Assembly (NCBI GenBank): GCA_936450465.1
Contig: OW388302.1
Span: forward strand, 62,595,826 to 62,659,825
Direction of reading: 5' to 3'
DNA: 64,000 nt
Origin: Gibbula magus
Lineage: Eukaryota > Mollusca > Gastropoda > Trochida > Trochidae
The position numbers were made by a program, and so were the translations under genes. The notes under the pieces are model-generated. The model was given only the letters and a program-made list of their open reading frames with translations. It ran no database searches and was not told the origin of the DNA. This document shows, piece by piece, positions 12,845 through 24,644 of the stretch; the stretch's first letter is position 1, and each line of letters starts with the position of its first letter.

Positions 12845-13215
12845 CTGACTCGGTAAACACAGACAGCCGAGGTGAGGTCAATTTCAGCATAACACCGAAT
12901 TCAAGAGTATCCCACTCACATCGGCGGTTAGTATCATTGCATGCAGAAGCCTGCAAAACAATTGTTAATATTGCGGTGAAATCTATGAGCATCGGCTGGA
13001 ACTAGCAAACCACGGGTGGTACTACACTTAAATTATGATAATAATAATATTATTGTATATTTCTAATGCACACATATCCATGCTAAATGCATGCTCAAGG
13101 CGCTACACAATTATATTACCCTGAATTTATATAACACATTTGAGGGCCCCCAATGTCAAAATACAGTCTATCATTGCACTAAAACCTTACTGCATGTAGA
13201 ACAGACTTGGCGAGC
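12845..13215 (-). mobile_element. Broken SINE fragments
   Basis: Pieces at about 12872-12960, 12970-13035 and 13172-13210 match successive parts of the SINE body (GCGGTGAAATCTATGAGCATC; CTTACTGCATGTAGAACAG). About 130 bp of unrelated AT-rich sequence separates the last two. This is an old, interrupted copy. Confidence 0.6.
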
Positions 13216-13484
13216 CTCTACATAATTATTCATAGGGTTGAGAACCTGACGAGAATGAAACACCTTAGTGAAAATTACAGACTTGTAAATCAAGAAGGAG
13301 CACTTAATACTCGTGCATGTCATTCAAACTACTTTGGTCTTAAACTGCGATAAGTGCAAGTAAGGTGGTAGATTTAGCAATCAATCGACGTTCATATCAT
13401 GTAAAACCCTCTGGTCAGAACGTGCGGTCCTATACTGAGATAGGTAAGATCTACCCGCGAGAATAGCTTACTGCTCGCATTGAT
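13216..13484. other. Non-coding stretch
   Basis: Nothing was recognised. Confidence 0.4.
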
Positions 13485-13496
13485 TGGATATATAGA

Positions 13497-13804
13497 GTGA
13501 GTGAGTTGGGGTTTAACGCTTTCAATGGATTTCACTTATATCGCGGCTGCTAGTTTTGTGGCAGGGAGAAAGCCCGCAACGCCATGTGGCTATGCACTGC
13601 GGTGAAACCTGCGATCAGCGGCTGGAACTAGCGAACCATGGGTGGTACTACGCTGAAATTCAGTGTAGCATTGCACCCAAACCTTATACTGCGTGTAGAA
13701 CAGTTCTCTACTGCAGACACAGTTGCCGTGCCCCTGGCGGGATTCGAACCCCGGACATCTTGATCCGAAGCCGAACGCGCTAACCACTGCGATATCCCGC
13801 CTCC
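13497..13804 (-). mobile_element. Complete tRNA-derived SINE with target-site duplication
   Basis: The element is flanked by TGGATATATAGA at 13485-13496 and 13805-13816, a 12-bp duplication that marks retrotransposition. On the minus strand the tRNA-like head (GGCGGGATATCGCAGTGG, then GGTTCGAATCCCGCC) starts next to 13804. The tail is the GTTAAACCCCAACTCACTC part near 13497. The overlapping open frames (75 and 94 residues) are not genes. This is the reference copy for the family here. Confidence 0.93.
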
Positions 13805-13816
13805 TGGATATATAGA

Positions 13817-14709
13817 AGCCTATAGTCAGATTACAGGGCTCGATATAAGATGCGTATCTGTGTAAAATACGCATGGATAATTCAGATATACGCCTAGAAC
13901 TAAATCAATAAATGACACATACGCAAACCTTCCTCATTATACGAGTCAGACTTGATTTACATTCTTTAACGTAATTGTCATATATTGTTTCAGTTCTAAA
14001 TATCCGATTTTAACATTTTAAGATTTTCTAATTTTGTCGGAATGATTATCCATGTACACTTTCCTATACAGCAACAATGTAACTGTCATGTAATCTAAAC
14101 TTCATACACAATCTTGAATGTGGTGAAAAACATCTAATTTCTTGATGGTTCTTTTACTTCTCAATTTAAATTCGGATGAGAGAAATCCCCCATAATCAAA
14201 TAATTATCTTGAGCCCTGATCTATGATAAACTTATATACTTAAATACTTGTACAGTGAAACTTCATTTAACCGGACCCCGGATATCCGGAAACCCGGCCA
14301 TCCGCACGGCAGTTTTTCATTTTTCCTCTTTACATTTCTATGCAAATGGTGTTTCGCTTAACCGCACGTCCGGACGATGTTCAACTGTAACCAAATTGTG
14401 CGGATAAACGGAGTCCGACTGTACTCGTGTATCTGTCACTGTCACTTTAACTAAGATGTAAGCATATATTCCAAATACCGTGTTCCTTGCTATAAACAAG
14501 TTGACATCTAACATATTACCTTTTCAACATACCATAACATACTTATACATGACATATTCATTCTTAAATAGGAACAGAAATGGCAGTTGTCTTGGTTAAT
14601 GTACTCACTTCCTTTGTATGTTGGGGACATAAGGAAAATGTGGCAAATATCAGTTGACCATTAGACTAGCTTAAGGGCATTCTTTTTATTCATAACTGCA
14701 TTTGTGACC
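13817..14709. other. Non-coding stretch
   Basis: AT-rich. GTGTTTCGCTTAACCGCACG and similar pieces near 14250-14440 read like a decayed repeat, but no family could be named. Confidence 0.4.
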
Positions 14710-15405
14710 TTAAAGGGGCAGTAGCACGTTTTTTCGCTCAAATAAGTCTATAAAAATGTATTTGAAAAATAACGTCACCAATTGTTAAACACCCTTTTCT
14801 CTTCGGAAAATCAAGTTAAAAAATGAGTGTATATGGTTCCGTAAAGTCATGGGAATCGTTTTTGTTATTCAAAATAATAAAATGAGTTCACAATTAAATG
14901 TTGCATATTTATTCCCAATCGTCAAATATATCATACATGCCATGACTAGTTTCCAATTAAATTGAGTAACATCTTTATGCATGTGTAGAAACAACTTCCA
15001 AACGCAAGGCATAACTCTTGTCAGTCTGCATTATTGGCTGATTTGAACAGCCAGTAATGGAGACTGGCAAGCGTTATGCTTTGCATTGGAAAGTTGGTGT
15101 AGAAACCGAAACTGCACGTCTCATTTACATGCACAGTAGTTATGTGACCTTTTAAACATTATGAACCCAAATTTGTTTTTTTTTCAGTTATAAATGGGAT
15201 TCAAAAATTACGTTTGACTCAATCACGATGCATTGTCCGGTTTTCGATCAGAAATCACCACTTTTACCTTCATATGTCCGCGTACTGAGTCGACTATCAT
15301 TAAAATGGTAGTTTTCGGTAACAGTCGGTACTTATCGATGAAGTAACACCATTTATAACGTTTGCAATATGTGACCCCGAACAACACAATGGATGTACCT
15401 TTAAC
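14710..15405 (-). mobile_element. Chimeric MITE, host of a nested foldback
   Basis: The left 195 bp match the left half of the 30185-30548 MITE, starting TTAAAGGGGCAGTAGCACG. From about 14905 to 15405 the sequence is a diverged inverse copy of the 26259-26747 MITE, ending GGATGTACCTTTAAC. A 105-bp foldback (14992-15096) is inserted inside it. The two non-autonomous families appear to have recombined or share an ancestor. Confidence 0.75.
14992..15096. mobile_element. Foldback element with 9-bp TSD (MULE-like), copy 1
   Basis: It starts CAACTTCCAAACGCAAGG and ends in a TTGCATTGGAAAGTTG arm. It is flanked by GTGTAGAAA at 14983-14991 and 15097-15105. The related MITE at 26.26-26.75 kb has the uninterrupted target site, which confirms an insertion. 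Copies at 31234-31457 and 40250-40472 also have 9-bp duplications. Mutator-type elements usually make 8-10 bp duplications, so that superfamily is inferred. Confidence 0.88.
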
Positions 15406-18400
15406 TTTTAGAAAAAATGTTTTGCACGTCCAGAATCATTGAGATTTAAAACAGTTGTTCAACAATGGCTTATAAGGGATCACTGAATGGATGTTTTCTG
15501 AAATCTATCAACCCTTATCCCACAACGAATAACTTCATATCTTTGGACATTTGGTGTCCCTTCCTTATGTTCCTCCATTAGAGGAAACAGTCATATCAAT
15601 CCTCATTACTTTATAAAAACAATGTCCTCAATTATATAAATAATATAAAAATAAAATAATATGGATGTTAACCCATCTCATTCTGAAATAAGTGCCACAT
15701 AGGATCAGGTTACATTTTTGGTTCAACAGAGCGATACGTGTATGTGTATAAACGACAAAATAATGTACAATATGATATTTTACATAATAAATAATAAACA
15801 GGCAAATAATAAGTTATTATTGACATAGGAGGGAATCTCTAAGATTCATTGCACTGTGTGTATATAGATGTTTTGTACAACATCTTGACTGTCAATTGCC
15901 ACGAGCATATTGAAATTTATGGGTTTGAGTAAAATGTATATGGTAAATACAAACATCTTAATTGTGTGTAACAATAACATACCAGCATAAAATAAAATTA
16001 ATTTTCAATAACTTTATCTTTGCATATAATTCGTTTGATCTGGGTTGGTTAACATATCTACCGGTTTCAATTATTTGGAGACGGTGTGAAGAACACCTGA
16101 ATTTAGCAAGGGCTGATTGGAATGTGCCACATCATAGATGGTGTCCTCATTGGTTGAGTTCAGCGTTAAGAAACATCAATTATTTAGTATATTTACTTTA
16201 TACGTGGAACGTAAAGTAAAAACGGTTTCAAATTATTAACAGAATCACTATTTATAGAGATTAATAAAAGGTAGCATACCGCCATCCGACCATAAATCGA
16301 CGTTCATAAAAATACATCCTATTAGAAAGGATTTGAATAATGCCCTGTGGAAAGAGATATACATTTATATGAAGTTCACAATGCACAGATATAATTACTG
16401 AGTGCAAACGGAAATATTAACAGCTCATGCAGTCTACTGTACAATGACAGTACGTCATTACCCTTCTGTAATTGGATTAATTAGGGTTACTTATTCCTTC
16501 GAACTTCTTCGAAAATATATAAGCTATATGACTATTTGATCTACCGAAATCGACACTCAGCGTTCACAAACGTAATTGTTGGTAGTACGGTGTTAAGAAT
16601 CACTAGAAGAAAAATATCTGCATGACTTACCTATGTGAAAAATAGGAGGCAATTTTAGTACTGAGTGTCAACACATGTTCCAATATATCCAGTAATGTAC
16701 TCTTCAAAAGTAAACGTACACTCTCGTTGGGCCAAAACGAAAATTGAGACTGGCTCAGCACACCGCCTTGACGGCTTCCATTGTTTTACAATGCGTTATG
16801 CCCGCAGTCTAGATGATATGATAGCAAGCATAAAGCTCCCCGCAGGGTTGATAGGTATCGCTTCTCACATCTATTTATGCAGAATGTGCATATAGATACA
16901 AATGATCACTTGTCAGGCGTTATTAAAAACAACAAGTTTGACAATAAGCTCTACCTGTATGAGAACCATTTAAGATGATCTGTAAGGTTCATACAGGGAC
17001 AATAATGTTGTCTTTATGAATACTGCTTTGAAAGCCATGTTATAGGTTTGAATGGGCATGAGAATGATTTTATGTAAATATGTCACGTGCCACCCATGTA
17101 ATATTATATTTAACAGCTGTCAAGTGCACGAGGATAATTCTGTATAACATGTCTTCATTTGTATACGTCACATTTTCTGCTCACCGTCATCCGTGCCGAC
17201 TCATCACATAGTATAGTAATGCATATGATAAAAATGACATTTTCATTCTTTTACCATGAAACGTTCTGGTTTCGGAGGTTTCTTGCTGATGAACCTTTCA
17301 ATATGTACGATATTGTGACACTGGATTTACTTCTGTTCAGGCTTTAAATATATGTATGGCGTTTCAAGAGTGAATATGATTAGATGGACTATATCTGCCC
17401 AAATATAAGACAATAATTTATTCCTCAATACAAGTACCAACAACTAAATATGAATTCAAGATACAAACATATTTGACAAAATGATTTTTAGTCTTGCATT
17501 GGTACTGTCCTTGGTCTTGAACTATAAAAATTCAAACTCACAAAATTAGCAAACGAATACTATATATATACAGCGACGAATACATATGATTAACAACGAC
17601 TACGATCTACTCAACTCTATTAACGAATTAAGACTGTCATATATTGCAAAGCCAAATCATACGCGTACATGTAGTGAATAACACACAGTAGCTTCTATAT
17701 TCAACATTGCTCATTAATTAATGAAGACTACATCTTACCAATTTACCTGTCACGGGATCCCGAGGTATATATAGATTCTGACAGATTCTGAAGGCTATAT
17801 TGGTTGCAAACCCAAACCTGTATATTCAACGAGGTAAGCAGAAACGCAGTGTGGAGATGCACAGGGATACAGCAGGGAGATAGACTTTTACCCTTTCTGT
17901 TATGACATTTTCACTTCAATCTCGCAGCGGATATCCCAAGTTACAAGCAATTACTATAAACGCTCTATCACATAAAAATACACGGAATTAGATAGCTTGA
18001 TGTGGGTTTACGTAACCAAGCAACATCACAAGCCCATCATGCATTTATCTATAGTAGATGAAACTGTCTCTTTAACATATGCCGTACTTGCAGTAGATGA
18101 TAGCTGTGTTACACCTCAATACCATGAGACATCAATTAAATTTTATGTTCCCTTTTTGGACATTATGATATTAGAAGGAGGGAATAGGGCTAAAATAACG
18201 CAGCTATGAAAAAAGCCATATATATATATATATGTATATCATTCGTCATCTAGATCGCACAAAGTATTTCACAAATATTTAGCCGCCATTAATCGCGTCC
18301 AAAACTATAAGGCAACAACTTTCAACTCAATTTTATCAGGATGAGTTTTAACAATTGCGGTTTGCAAATCGGAATATTCTCTTTTCTCAAAAGGTGGTTT

Positions 18401-18415
18401 ATGGAGATATAGAGG
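15406..18415. other. Long non-coding stretch
   Basis: Three kilobases of AT-rich sequence with only short, unrelated open frames (85 residues or fewer). I recognise no exon, domain or repeat of a named type. Confidence 0.45.
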
Positions 18416-18554
18416 ATACTAAACGACCTTCTATTTTATACCATTTTTATTAAACGAGTTAATGATTTTGTATAAAACGAGCGAAAGCGAGTTTGATACT
18501 AAATCATTCACGAGTTTAATAAAAATGGTATTAAATAGAAGGAAGTTTAGTATT
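18416..18554. repeat. Palindromic foldback
   Basis: Arms about 18416-18484 and 18485-18554 are imperfect inverse complements centred on CGAGCGAAAGCGAG. The arms carry TACCATTTTTATTAAACGAG and its complement. The minus-strand 80-residue open frame here is an artefact of the palindrome. Two TGACGTCA motifs lie about 100 bp to the right. Confidence 0.8.
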
Positions 18555-18658
18555 CTGTTTATTACTCGCTCACCAATAATCCAGCAAAATAGCCGACATG
18601 GCTCTGAAACTATGATTCCCGCAACCCCGATGCCACTGTGACGACGGTACTCCCATTG

Positions 18659-18690
18659 TGACGTCATAACCACAAACTATTGTGACGTCA
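18659..18690. promoter_or_regulatory. Pair of CRE-type palindromes
   Basis: TGACGTCA at 18659-18666 and 18683-18690, starts 24 bp apart, in the context ATTGTGACGTCATA. This is the full consensus for CREB/ATF factors. Function is not shown. Confidence 0.5.
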
Positions 18691-19385
18691 TACGTACGGC
18701 GGTATTACACTAGTTTAATATTGCCATATAAATATTACACTGCAGTATCTTACACGGGCAAGTAATAATTATCATTAAGATATGTATAAATGAATGGTTG
18801 ATGACTGACTCCGGTGAGAGTACAGTGTACGTGGGTGCATTTGATGCCTATTATACTACACGTTAAGATAATCAAATACGCATAGGCTCTTCTCTTGTTC
18901 ATCCTGAATTTATCATAAGCTGAGGTGAGTTGGAGTTTAACGCCGCTTTCAAGATAATTTCACTTATATTACTGCAATTTATCATAAACTTTGCATATTT
19001 AGTGCGTTATACAATATTGTATGGAGGTTCATGTTGTTGTTGTTGTCCACGTGCTGACCTGACCCGACTCGAAAGGTCACGTGACTTGACCCCAGGGCAT
19101 TGAGAGATAAGATGCACACCCTACCCCAGGGCAACTTGTACTTACCGTTAACTAGCAGATGGGTTGATAACTCCCCGTAACTCATAAGCACGTAGATAGC
19201 AATCTGAGATGATATCACTGTTATTGCATTCTGCATCTCTCTTTACAAAGATCGACCATGGTTCGAATGCGTTGTAAAACGGTATCATTTGATGCATGCA
19301 TATGTAAACATTATACTATACAGATTGATTGATTAAAAAGAACAGTTACATAACACATATACGAACCATGTATACGTGTATTTGC
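18691..19385. other. Non-coding stretch with a SINE edge fragment
   Basis: At 18922-18972 a GAGGTGAGTTGGAGTTTAAC piece matches the terminal part of the SINE. The rest is unassigned. Confidence 0.5.
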
Positions 19386-19614
19386 GTCCCTTCACGTACG
19401 TCACTTCCGGTATCTTCCAACTCTCTAAGCCCCGCCCCATTTTTGGTTTGTTGGTCACGGGTGAAAAGCAGATGATGTTTTTCGGTGTTTTTAAGTCGCT
19501 CTAGTATAATATAGGAACAACATATGGATTGTTTTGGGGTCTCGTTTTTCACAAAATAGTCTAATGAACCAATTGCAGTTAAGAATTCAATAGAAAATAA
19601 TTTATTTCCTTTAA
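19386..19614 (-). repeat. Dispersed repeat, inverse copy of 2155-2377
   Basis: It shares the CACTTCCGGTATCTTCCAAC and CCAATTGCAGTTAAGAATTC blocks with the first copy, in the opposite orientation. The 95-residue minus-strand frame over it is repeat-derived. Confidence 0.75.
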
Positions 19615-19857
19615 GAAAGGCGCAGGTTAACAAGAGATCAAAGAAAAGATTATATTGTCTTTTTCAGAGAAATGTGTATATTTTTGGGAGTGTTATGGCT
19701 ACAATTTAAAACCTGATATATAATCGATAATATTGAACCTACTATTTGCTGGATTTGACCTGACATTTTTTTTTTTATTGATATTTGACACGATATATGC
19801 TTTGATACTCGACCATATAAACTGAAGTACAAAAGAAAGTACATACCTCAGTTGGTT

Positions 19858-20172
19858 TAGATTAATTCAATATTTTAAAAAGTTTGAGAATGATGCATTA
19901 ATTTTTATTATGGCATGATACAATAAGACATATATACAGTAGTGTGTATGAATTACATTGGTGACTGGTTGAATTTTGGTTAACATATCTTTGTTTAATG
20001 TAGACAGGGGCAAGAAATGAAATTTACACCAACATGACCCCTAATATGTTTAAAATGTTGTAAATGTGTGCAGAATGAGGCACATTTATTGATGTTCACC
20101 AAACAAGTTGTGTTATATGTCGATGAACTGTTGTGCTTTATCAAAATTAATTTTGGATAACAATTTAAATCT
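19858..20172 (+). repeat. Dispersed repeat, inverse copy at 25.2-25.5 kb
   Basis: It matches 25199-25503 on the other strand. Shared blocks are GATTAATTCAATATTTTAAA and AAATTTACACCAACATGACC (allowing a few changes). The 24-bp tandem array starts about 20 bp beyond its right edge here, but the 25-kb copy has no such array. Confidence 0.75.
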
Positions 20173-20190
20173 ATATTTTCATTTCTCTCA

Positions 20191-20750
20191 TTTGATCTGG
20201 TATTTGGAATGAAATTTCACCTGATATTTGGAATGAAATTTCACCTGGTATTTGATATGAAATTTGACCTGGTATTTGATATGAAATTTGACCTGATATT
20301 TGGTATGAAAATTGACCTGATATTTGGTATGAAATTTGACCTGATATTTTATATGAAATTTGACCTGATATTTGGTTTGAAATTTGACCTGATATTTTAT
20401 ATGAAATTTGACCTGATATTTGGTATGAAATTTGACCTGATATTTGGTATGAAATTTGACCTGATATTTGGTATGAAATTTGACCTGATATTTGGTATGA
20501 AATTTGACCTGATATTTGGTATGAAATTTGACCTGATATTTGCTGTATTTGACCTGATATTTGGTTTGAAATTTGACCTGATATTTTGGTATGAAATTTG
20601 ACCTGATATTTTTTATGAAATTTGACCTGATATTTGGTATGAAATTTGACCTGATATTTGGTATGGAATTTGACCTGATATTTGCTGTATTTGACCTGAT
20701 ATTTGCTGTATTTGACTTGATATATGCTTTATTTGACCTGATATTTGATA
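20191..20750. repeat. 24-bp minisatellite, ~23 units
   Basis: The unit is GAAATTTGACCTGATATTTG plus GTAT, with some shortened units such as GCTGTATTTGACCTGATATTT. The length is a multiple of three and no stop falls in several frames, so long open frames exist on both strands: 212 residues on the minus strand with an eight-residue KYQVKFHT-like period, and 130 residues on the plus strand. No start context, domain or splice partner supports a protein. Confidence 0.93.
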
Positions 20751-20900
20751 AGGTACTTACTGCGTGCAGTATATTTTTTTTTAATAAAGTGCCCAGAACA
20801 CACAAATGTGAGATAACTAACGTCACTGCTATATATTACAGATGTATGATATGTATAGGTAATTCTGGTGTGCGTACCACATCACAGCGCGATCGAGTAC

Positions 20901-20992
20901 TGTGTATCTTGGAGACTGTTTCAGCCCTGGAGTGTTAGGGTCAGTCTGTGTATCTTGGAGACTGTTTCAGCCCTGGAGTGTTAGGGTCAGTC
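20901..20992. repeat. 46-bp tandem duplication
   Basis: Two identical or near-identical copies starting TGTGTATCTTGGAGACTG at 20901 and 20947. This is a recent local duplication. Confidence 0.9.
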
Positions 20993-21360
20993 TGTTGACA
21001 ATACTTGTCACGACACTCTTATTTGTACATGGATAAACTGTCCATATTTGCTATCTGTTAACTTAGATTTACACCCCTTGGGCAGTTATTCCCTTTGTTT
21101 ATAGTGGTAGTTATATGACATACTCACCGCGGGCAGTTATGGGAATATTGACCTATGCAAACCGTATGTTCCGTGGTGGTAAATGGTTTAACACATTGCT
21201 AGGAGACTCTCGAGTGTTTCTTTGTTATAACCCTCCGGGACCAGTGTCTTATATTCTGCATCTATATTAAAGTGATTGATCTTGACTTAAAGTAAAAATA
21301 GAGCCATGGGCTCTGTAGCTCTCAGAAATTCATTGATTTATTTTAAATGAACTAATTACA
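20993..21360. other. Non-coding stretch
   Basis: Nothing was recognised. Confidence 0.4.
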
Positions 21361-22150
21361 AGATGTCCACTGCGGCAAGGTCAAGGTCAATATCACAAGG
21401 TCAAAAATTATGACCTCACCTGAAGGTCTCATCACAAGGTATGCACATGCCAAGTATGAAAGCCGTAACTCTAAACAATCAAAAGTTATGGCCAAGGTTA
21501 AAGTTTTCTGAAAATGTTCATTGCGGCAAGGTCATGGTCACAAGGTCAAATACGATGACCTCATCTGAAAGGTCTCATCACAAGGTATGCACATGCCAAG
21601 TATGAAAGCCCTAGCTCTGAGCAATCTAAAGTTATGGGCAAGGTTAAAGTTTACTGAAGATGTCCACTGCGGCAAGGTCAAGGTCAAGGTCAAGGTCACA
21701 AGGTAAAAAATTATGACCTCACCCGAAGGTCTCATCACAAGGTATGCACATGCCAAGTATGAAAGCCGTAACTCTAAACAATCAAAAGTTATGGCCAAGG
21801 TTAAAGTTTTCTGAAAATGTTCATTGCGGCAAGGTCATGGTCACAAGGTCAAATACGATGACCTCATCTGAAAGGTCTCATCACAAGGTATGCACATGCC
21901 AAGTATGAAAGCCCTAGCTCTGAGCAATCTAAAGTTATGGGCAAGGTTAAAGTTTTCTGAAAATGTCAATTGCGGCAAGGTCAAGGTCACAAGGTCAAAT
22001 ATGATGACCTCATTTGAAAGGTCTCATCACAAGGTATGCACATGCAAAGTATGAAAGCCCTAGCTCTGAGCAATCCAAAGTTATGGCCAAGGTTAAAGTT
22101 TTTGTGGACAAACACACGGACAGACGGACGGACGGACAGACGGACAGGTG
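21361..22150 (+). repeat. ~150-bp tandem repeat, five units, GACG-ended
   Basis: GCGGCAAGGTCA recurs at 21372, 21523, 21669, 21826 and 21972. Units 1 and 3 resemble each other more, as do 2 and 4, which gives a dimeric period near 300 bp. It ends in GGACAGACGGACGGACGG at about 22118-22147 and then a CCCCCGAATC inverted pair. It has the same body-plus-GACG plan as the blocks at 0.4, 6.9 and 23.9 kb. Confidence 0.9.
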
Positions 22151-23666
22151 AAACACAATATACCCCCGGAATCTCCGATTCGGGGGCACAATAAATAAAA
22201 TAAAAGGAGCCTCTGTGATGGGTTCCTTATACTGAGCTTTTTAGACTGTCCCGGGATCTTTAAAAGTGACAGACTAGAGTTGAGTGTCAGGTAGTTGACA
22301 ATACTTGAAACATAAAAACATAACATAATTGAATTCGTTCTTGAACCACAAGTCGTGGTTATCTGAGATAAATGAATGATATCTTCAAATGAATTGAAAA
22401 GAAGCCCTTGAAAGTCCTTGAGAAGACACGATAGAGAAAGAGAAATGGGAGATTAATATACCATTTTTCATATACTTCAAGTCACTGCATATTAAGGAAC
22501 CCTCACTTTGCATGATGGGAAAGGGAGTGTGCAGCTGCGGAACGTTTTTGTAAAACCGACATTTAAAGGGACTGTAGCACGCCTTACTTACTGAAATAAA
22601 ATGATCTCACGAAAAGGTAAATAATGGCTGAATAATACTTTTCCATCAATTTTTAAAAAGTTCTAAAACGAATGTACATGACAAACACAAACCAGTACTG
22701 ACCAAAGCACTTGTTCCATCAGTGTATTATTGTTTATCTATTTAATATCTCGTATCATTGCTATATTTATTACATATTTATAATTACGAATATATTGCAC
22801 ACATTTGTATCTTGTTAATTGTCCCATAAGCCAAAATTGGTTGCTTGTTAAAATATATTTTATGTCTTTTAAACGTGCTTATTACAATGCATTTTTTTTT
22901 ATCTGTCTGTCTGTCTGTCTGTCCGTCTGTGAACATCAGTGTACATGTATCCGCTGTGACTGGGCTCAGGGTAGTCCTGCTCCATGACTGTGTAAATAAG
23001 AGTCTTTAATACAGTCTAGATCCTTAATCAGCAAGTCTAGCTAGATAAACTGAATACGAATCAAAATTATGTGTGCGAAAATTTTTAGCCGATATATTGT
23101 ACAGTTCATCTATTGATGTTACTGAGCATAAATGTCAATACATTCACTATTTTCTCTTGAATTGTTCAACAAATTACAAACGAGGTCGTTCACAAATATT
23201 CAAGGAAATCTAGACTCTCTAATAGTTCTAGACTTTACTTGGCTCGCAACTATTTCCAAGTCAATAACCAATACAAAGCGTTCTGAATGTATCTACTATA
23301 ATTGAAATGTACTCTTGCTAACATCAAACGTGACATGACATTTCCTTTGTTTGATGTTAATGCAGACGCTACTCTCAAAATACCTCATGTCGATTTGACA
23401 AGGAAAAACGACGATTGCGGTTGCGCTGCAAACCACAGGTCTTAACCTTTGACCTTGTCCCCCCTTTCGGCGACTTGGAGATTCATTTTGAAACAAAGTG
23501 TCAACATTTGAGCGCTGGTGTTTGGATAGTCACAAGCGTGTTACATCGCCCATCATCACGACAAACAGGCATCTTAAACCTTCTCCATTGAGAACAATGT
23601 CCCTTCAGATGATGCGACACGGCAAATTAACTTTGTGAAAAGGGTAAATCAGTAAATTGTTATCTA
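22151..23666. other. Non-coding stretch with a degraded repeat
   Basis: 22565-22650 (AAAGGGACTGTAGCACGCC, then ACTGAAATAAAATGATCTC) is related to the 12205-12330 fragment. A (TCTG)n run lies at about 22901-22930. There is no gene. Confidence 0.5.
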
Positions 23667-23765
23667 TGTCCGTGAGTAAATCGAGGATATACAAGTCCGT
23701 GTGTAAATCTAGGATATACAAGTCCGTGTGTAAATGTAGGATATACATATCAGTGTATAGATCCG
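23667..23765. repeat. ~27-bp tandem repeat, about four units
   Basis: The GTGTAAATCTAGGATATACA motif recurs, with drift toward both edges. Confidence 0.8.
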
Positions 23766-23849
23766 GGATAACATTCGTTATTCTAAACACGAGTCACCAG
23801 AAGATGACATATCCCACCGGTCCCACATAATTTGTAAAACACATCTTTG

Positions 23850-24365
23850 ACAGATAATTGTAACCGTAACCGTAACCGTGGTTCAGTTAGTGGGTAATAC
23901 ACATGCTGAGTTTCAGGTATGATGAAGGGTTTTGGAGTTCTGCTCCTCAAGCAGACCTATCTCTGAACAAAGTCCAAATCCAACATGTTTCTATGGAAAC
24001 GGGAAAGAAATATTTCAGAAATCTGAAAATATCAAAAGGCTGCAGTTCAGTTAGTGGGTAATACACATGCAAAGTTCAAGGAAGATATCATGAAGAGTTT
24101 TGAAGTTGTGTTCCGGAAACGAACCTGTCTCTGAACGAAGTCCAAATTCAACACGTTTCTATGAAAACGAAAAAAATATAACAATTTTCAGAAATCTCAA
24201 AAGGCACCACTTCAGTATTAGGGTAATATACATGAGAAGTTTCATAAAAGTATCATGAACGGTTTTTGAGTTCTGCTCCGGAAACGAAATGATTACGGAC
24301 GGGCGGACGGACAGACAGACAGACGGACAGGGCGACGACTATATCACACGGTATTAAATAACGGT
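23850..24365 (+). repeat. GACG-ended tandem repeat, three ~163-bp units
   Basis: GTTAGTGGGTAATACACATG recurs near 23885 and 24050, and in altered form near 24212. The block ends with GGACGGACAGACAGACAG and CGACTATATCAC. It is the fourth block of this modular kind in the window. Confidence 0.8.
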
Positions 24366-24452
24366 GGGATGAAAAAAAAGTGCTGTCGCGATAGCAACCG
24401 CCGGATCTCCCACAGAGTGAACCCTCCTCTTAGCCTACTGCTGATATAGTGT

Positions 24453-24644
24453 CTAACTAAATGTTCTGTTTCCAAATGAGGTAGCCTTCACTTTAGGAAC
24501 TGTAAAGAGGGACTTTGTGTCAGAGCGTAGAGCACGAGTAGGGCGGTCTACACTGAGTGTGTCTGACAGATAGGCAGGTGCCCCTCCATGATAGCACTTG
24601 AAGGCAAGGCTAGCCTTCACCACAGCTAAACCATGGTCAAACAT
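24453..24644 (-). pseudogene. Non-LTR retrotransposon fragment, region after the RT domain
   Basis: The minus-strand peptide contains SLAFKCYHGGAPAYLSDTL, then RPTRALRSDTKSLFTVPK and ATSFGNRTFS. This pattern (FKxLxGxAPxYLSDxL then RxLRSxxxxLxxVP) is typical of the stretch just after reverse transcriptase in CR1/L2-type LINEs and in relatives common in molluscs. The expected downstream APxLWNxLP motif is missing because the frame ends after FGNRTFS. It is a short, dead fragment with no RT core nearby. Confidence 0.75.

Noticed and set aside
13730..13804. Stand-alone tRNA gene on the minus strand
   Set aside because: A- and B-box-like segments are present, but the sequence is the head of a SINE with target duplications and does not form a full cloverleaf with an acceptor stem.
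18431..18673. 80-codon minus-strand frame
   Set aside because: Created by the arms of a palindromic foldback.
20188..20938. Frames of 212 and 130 codons with eight-residue repeats
   Set aside because: They are a by-product of the 24-bp minisatellite, which is open on both strands.
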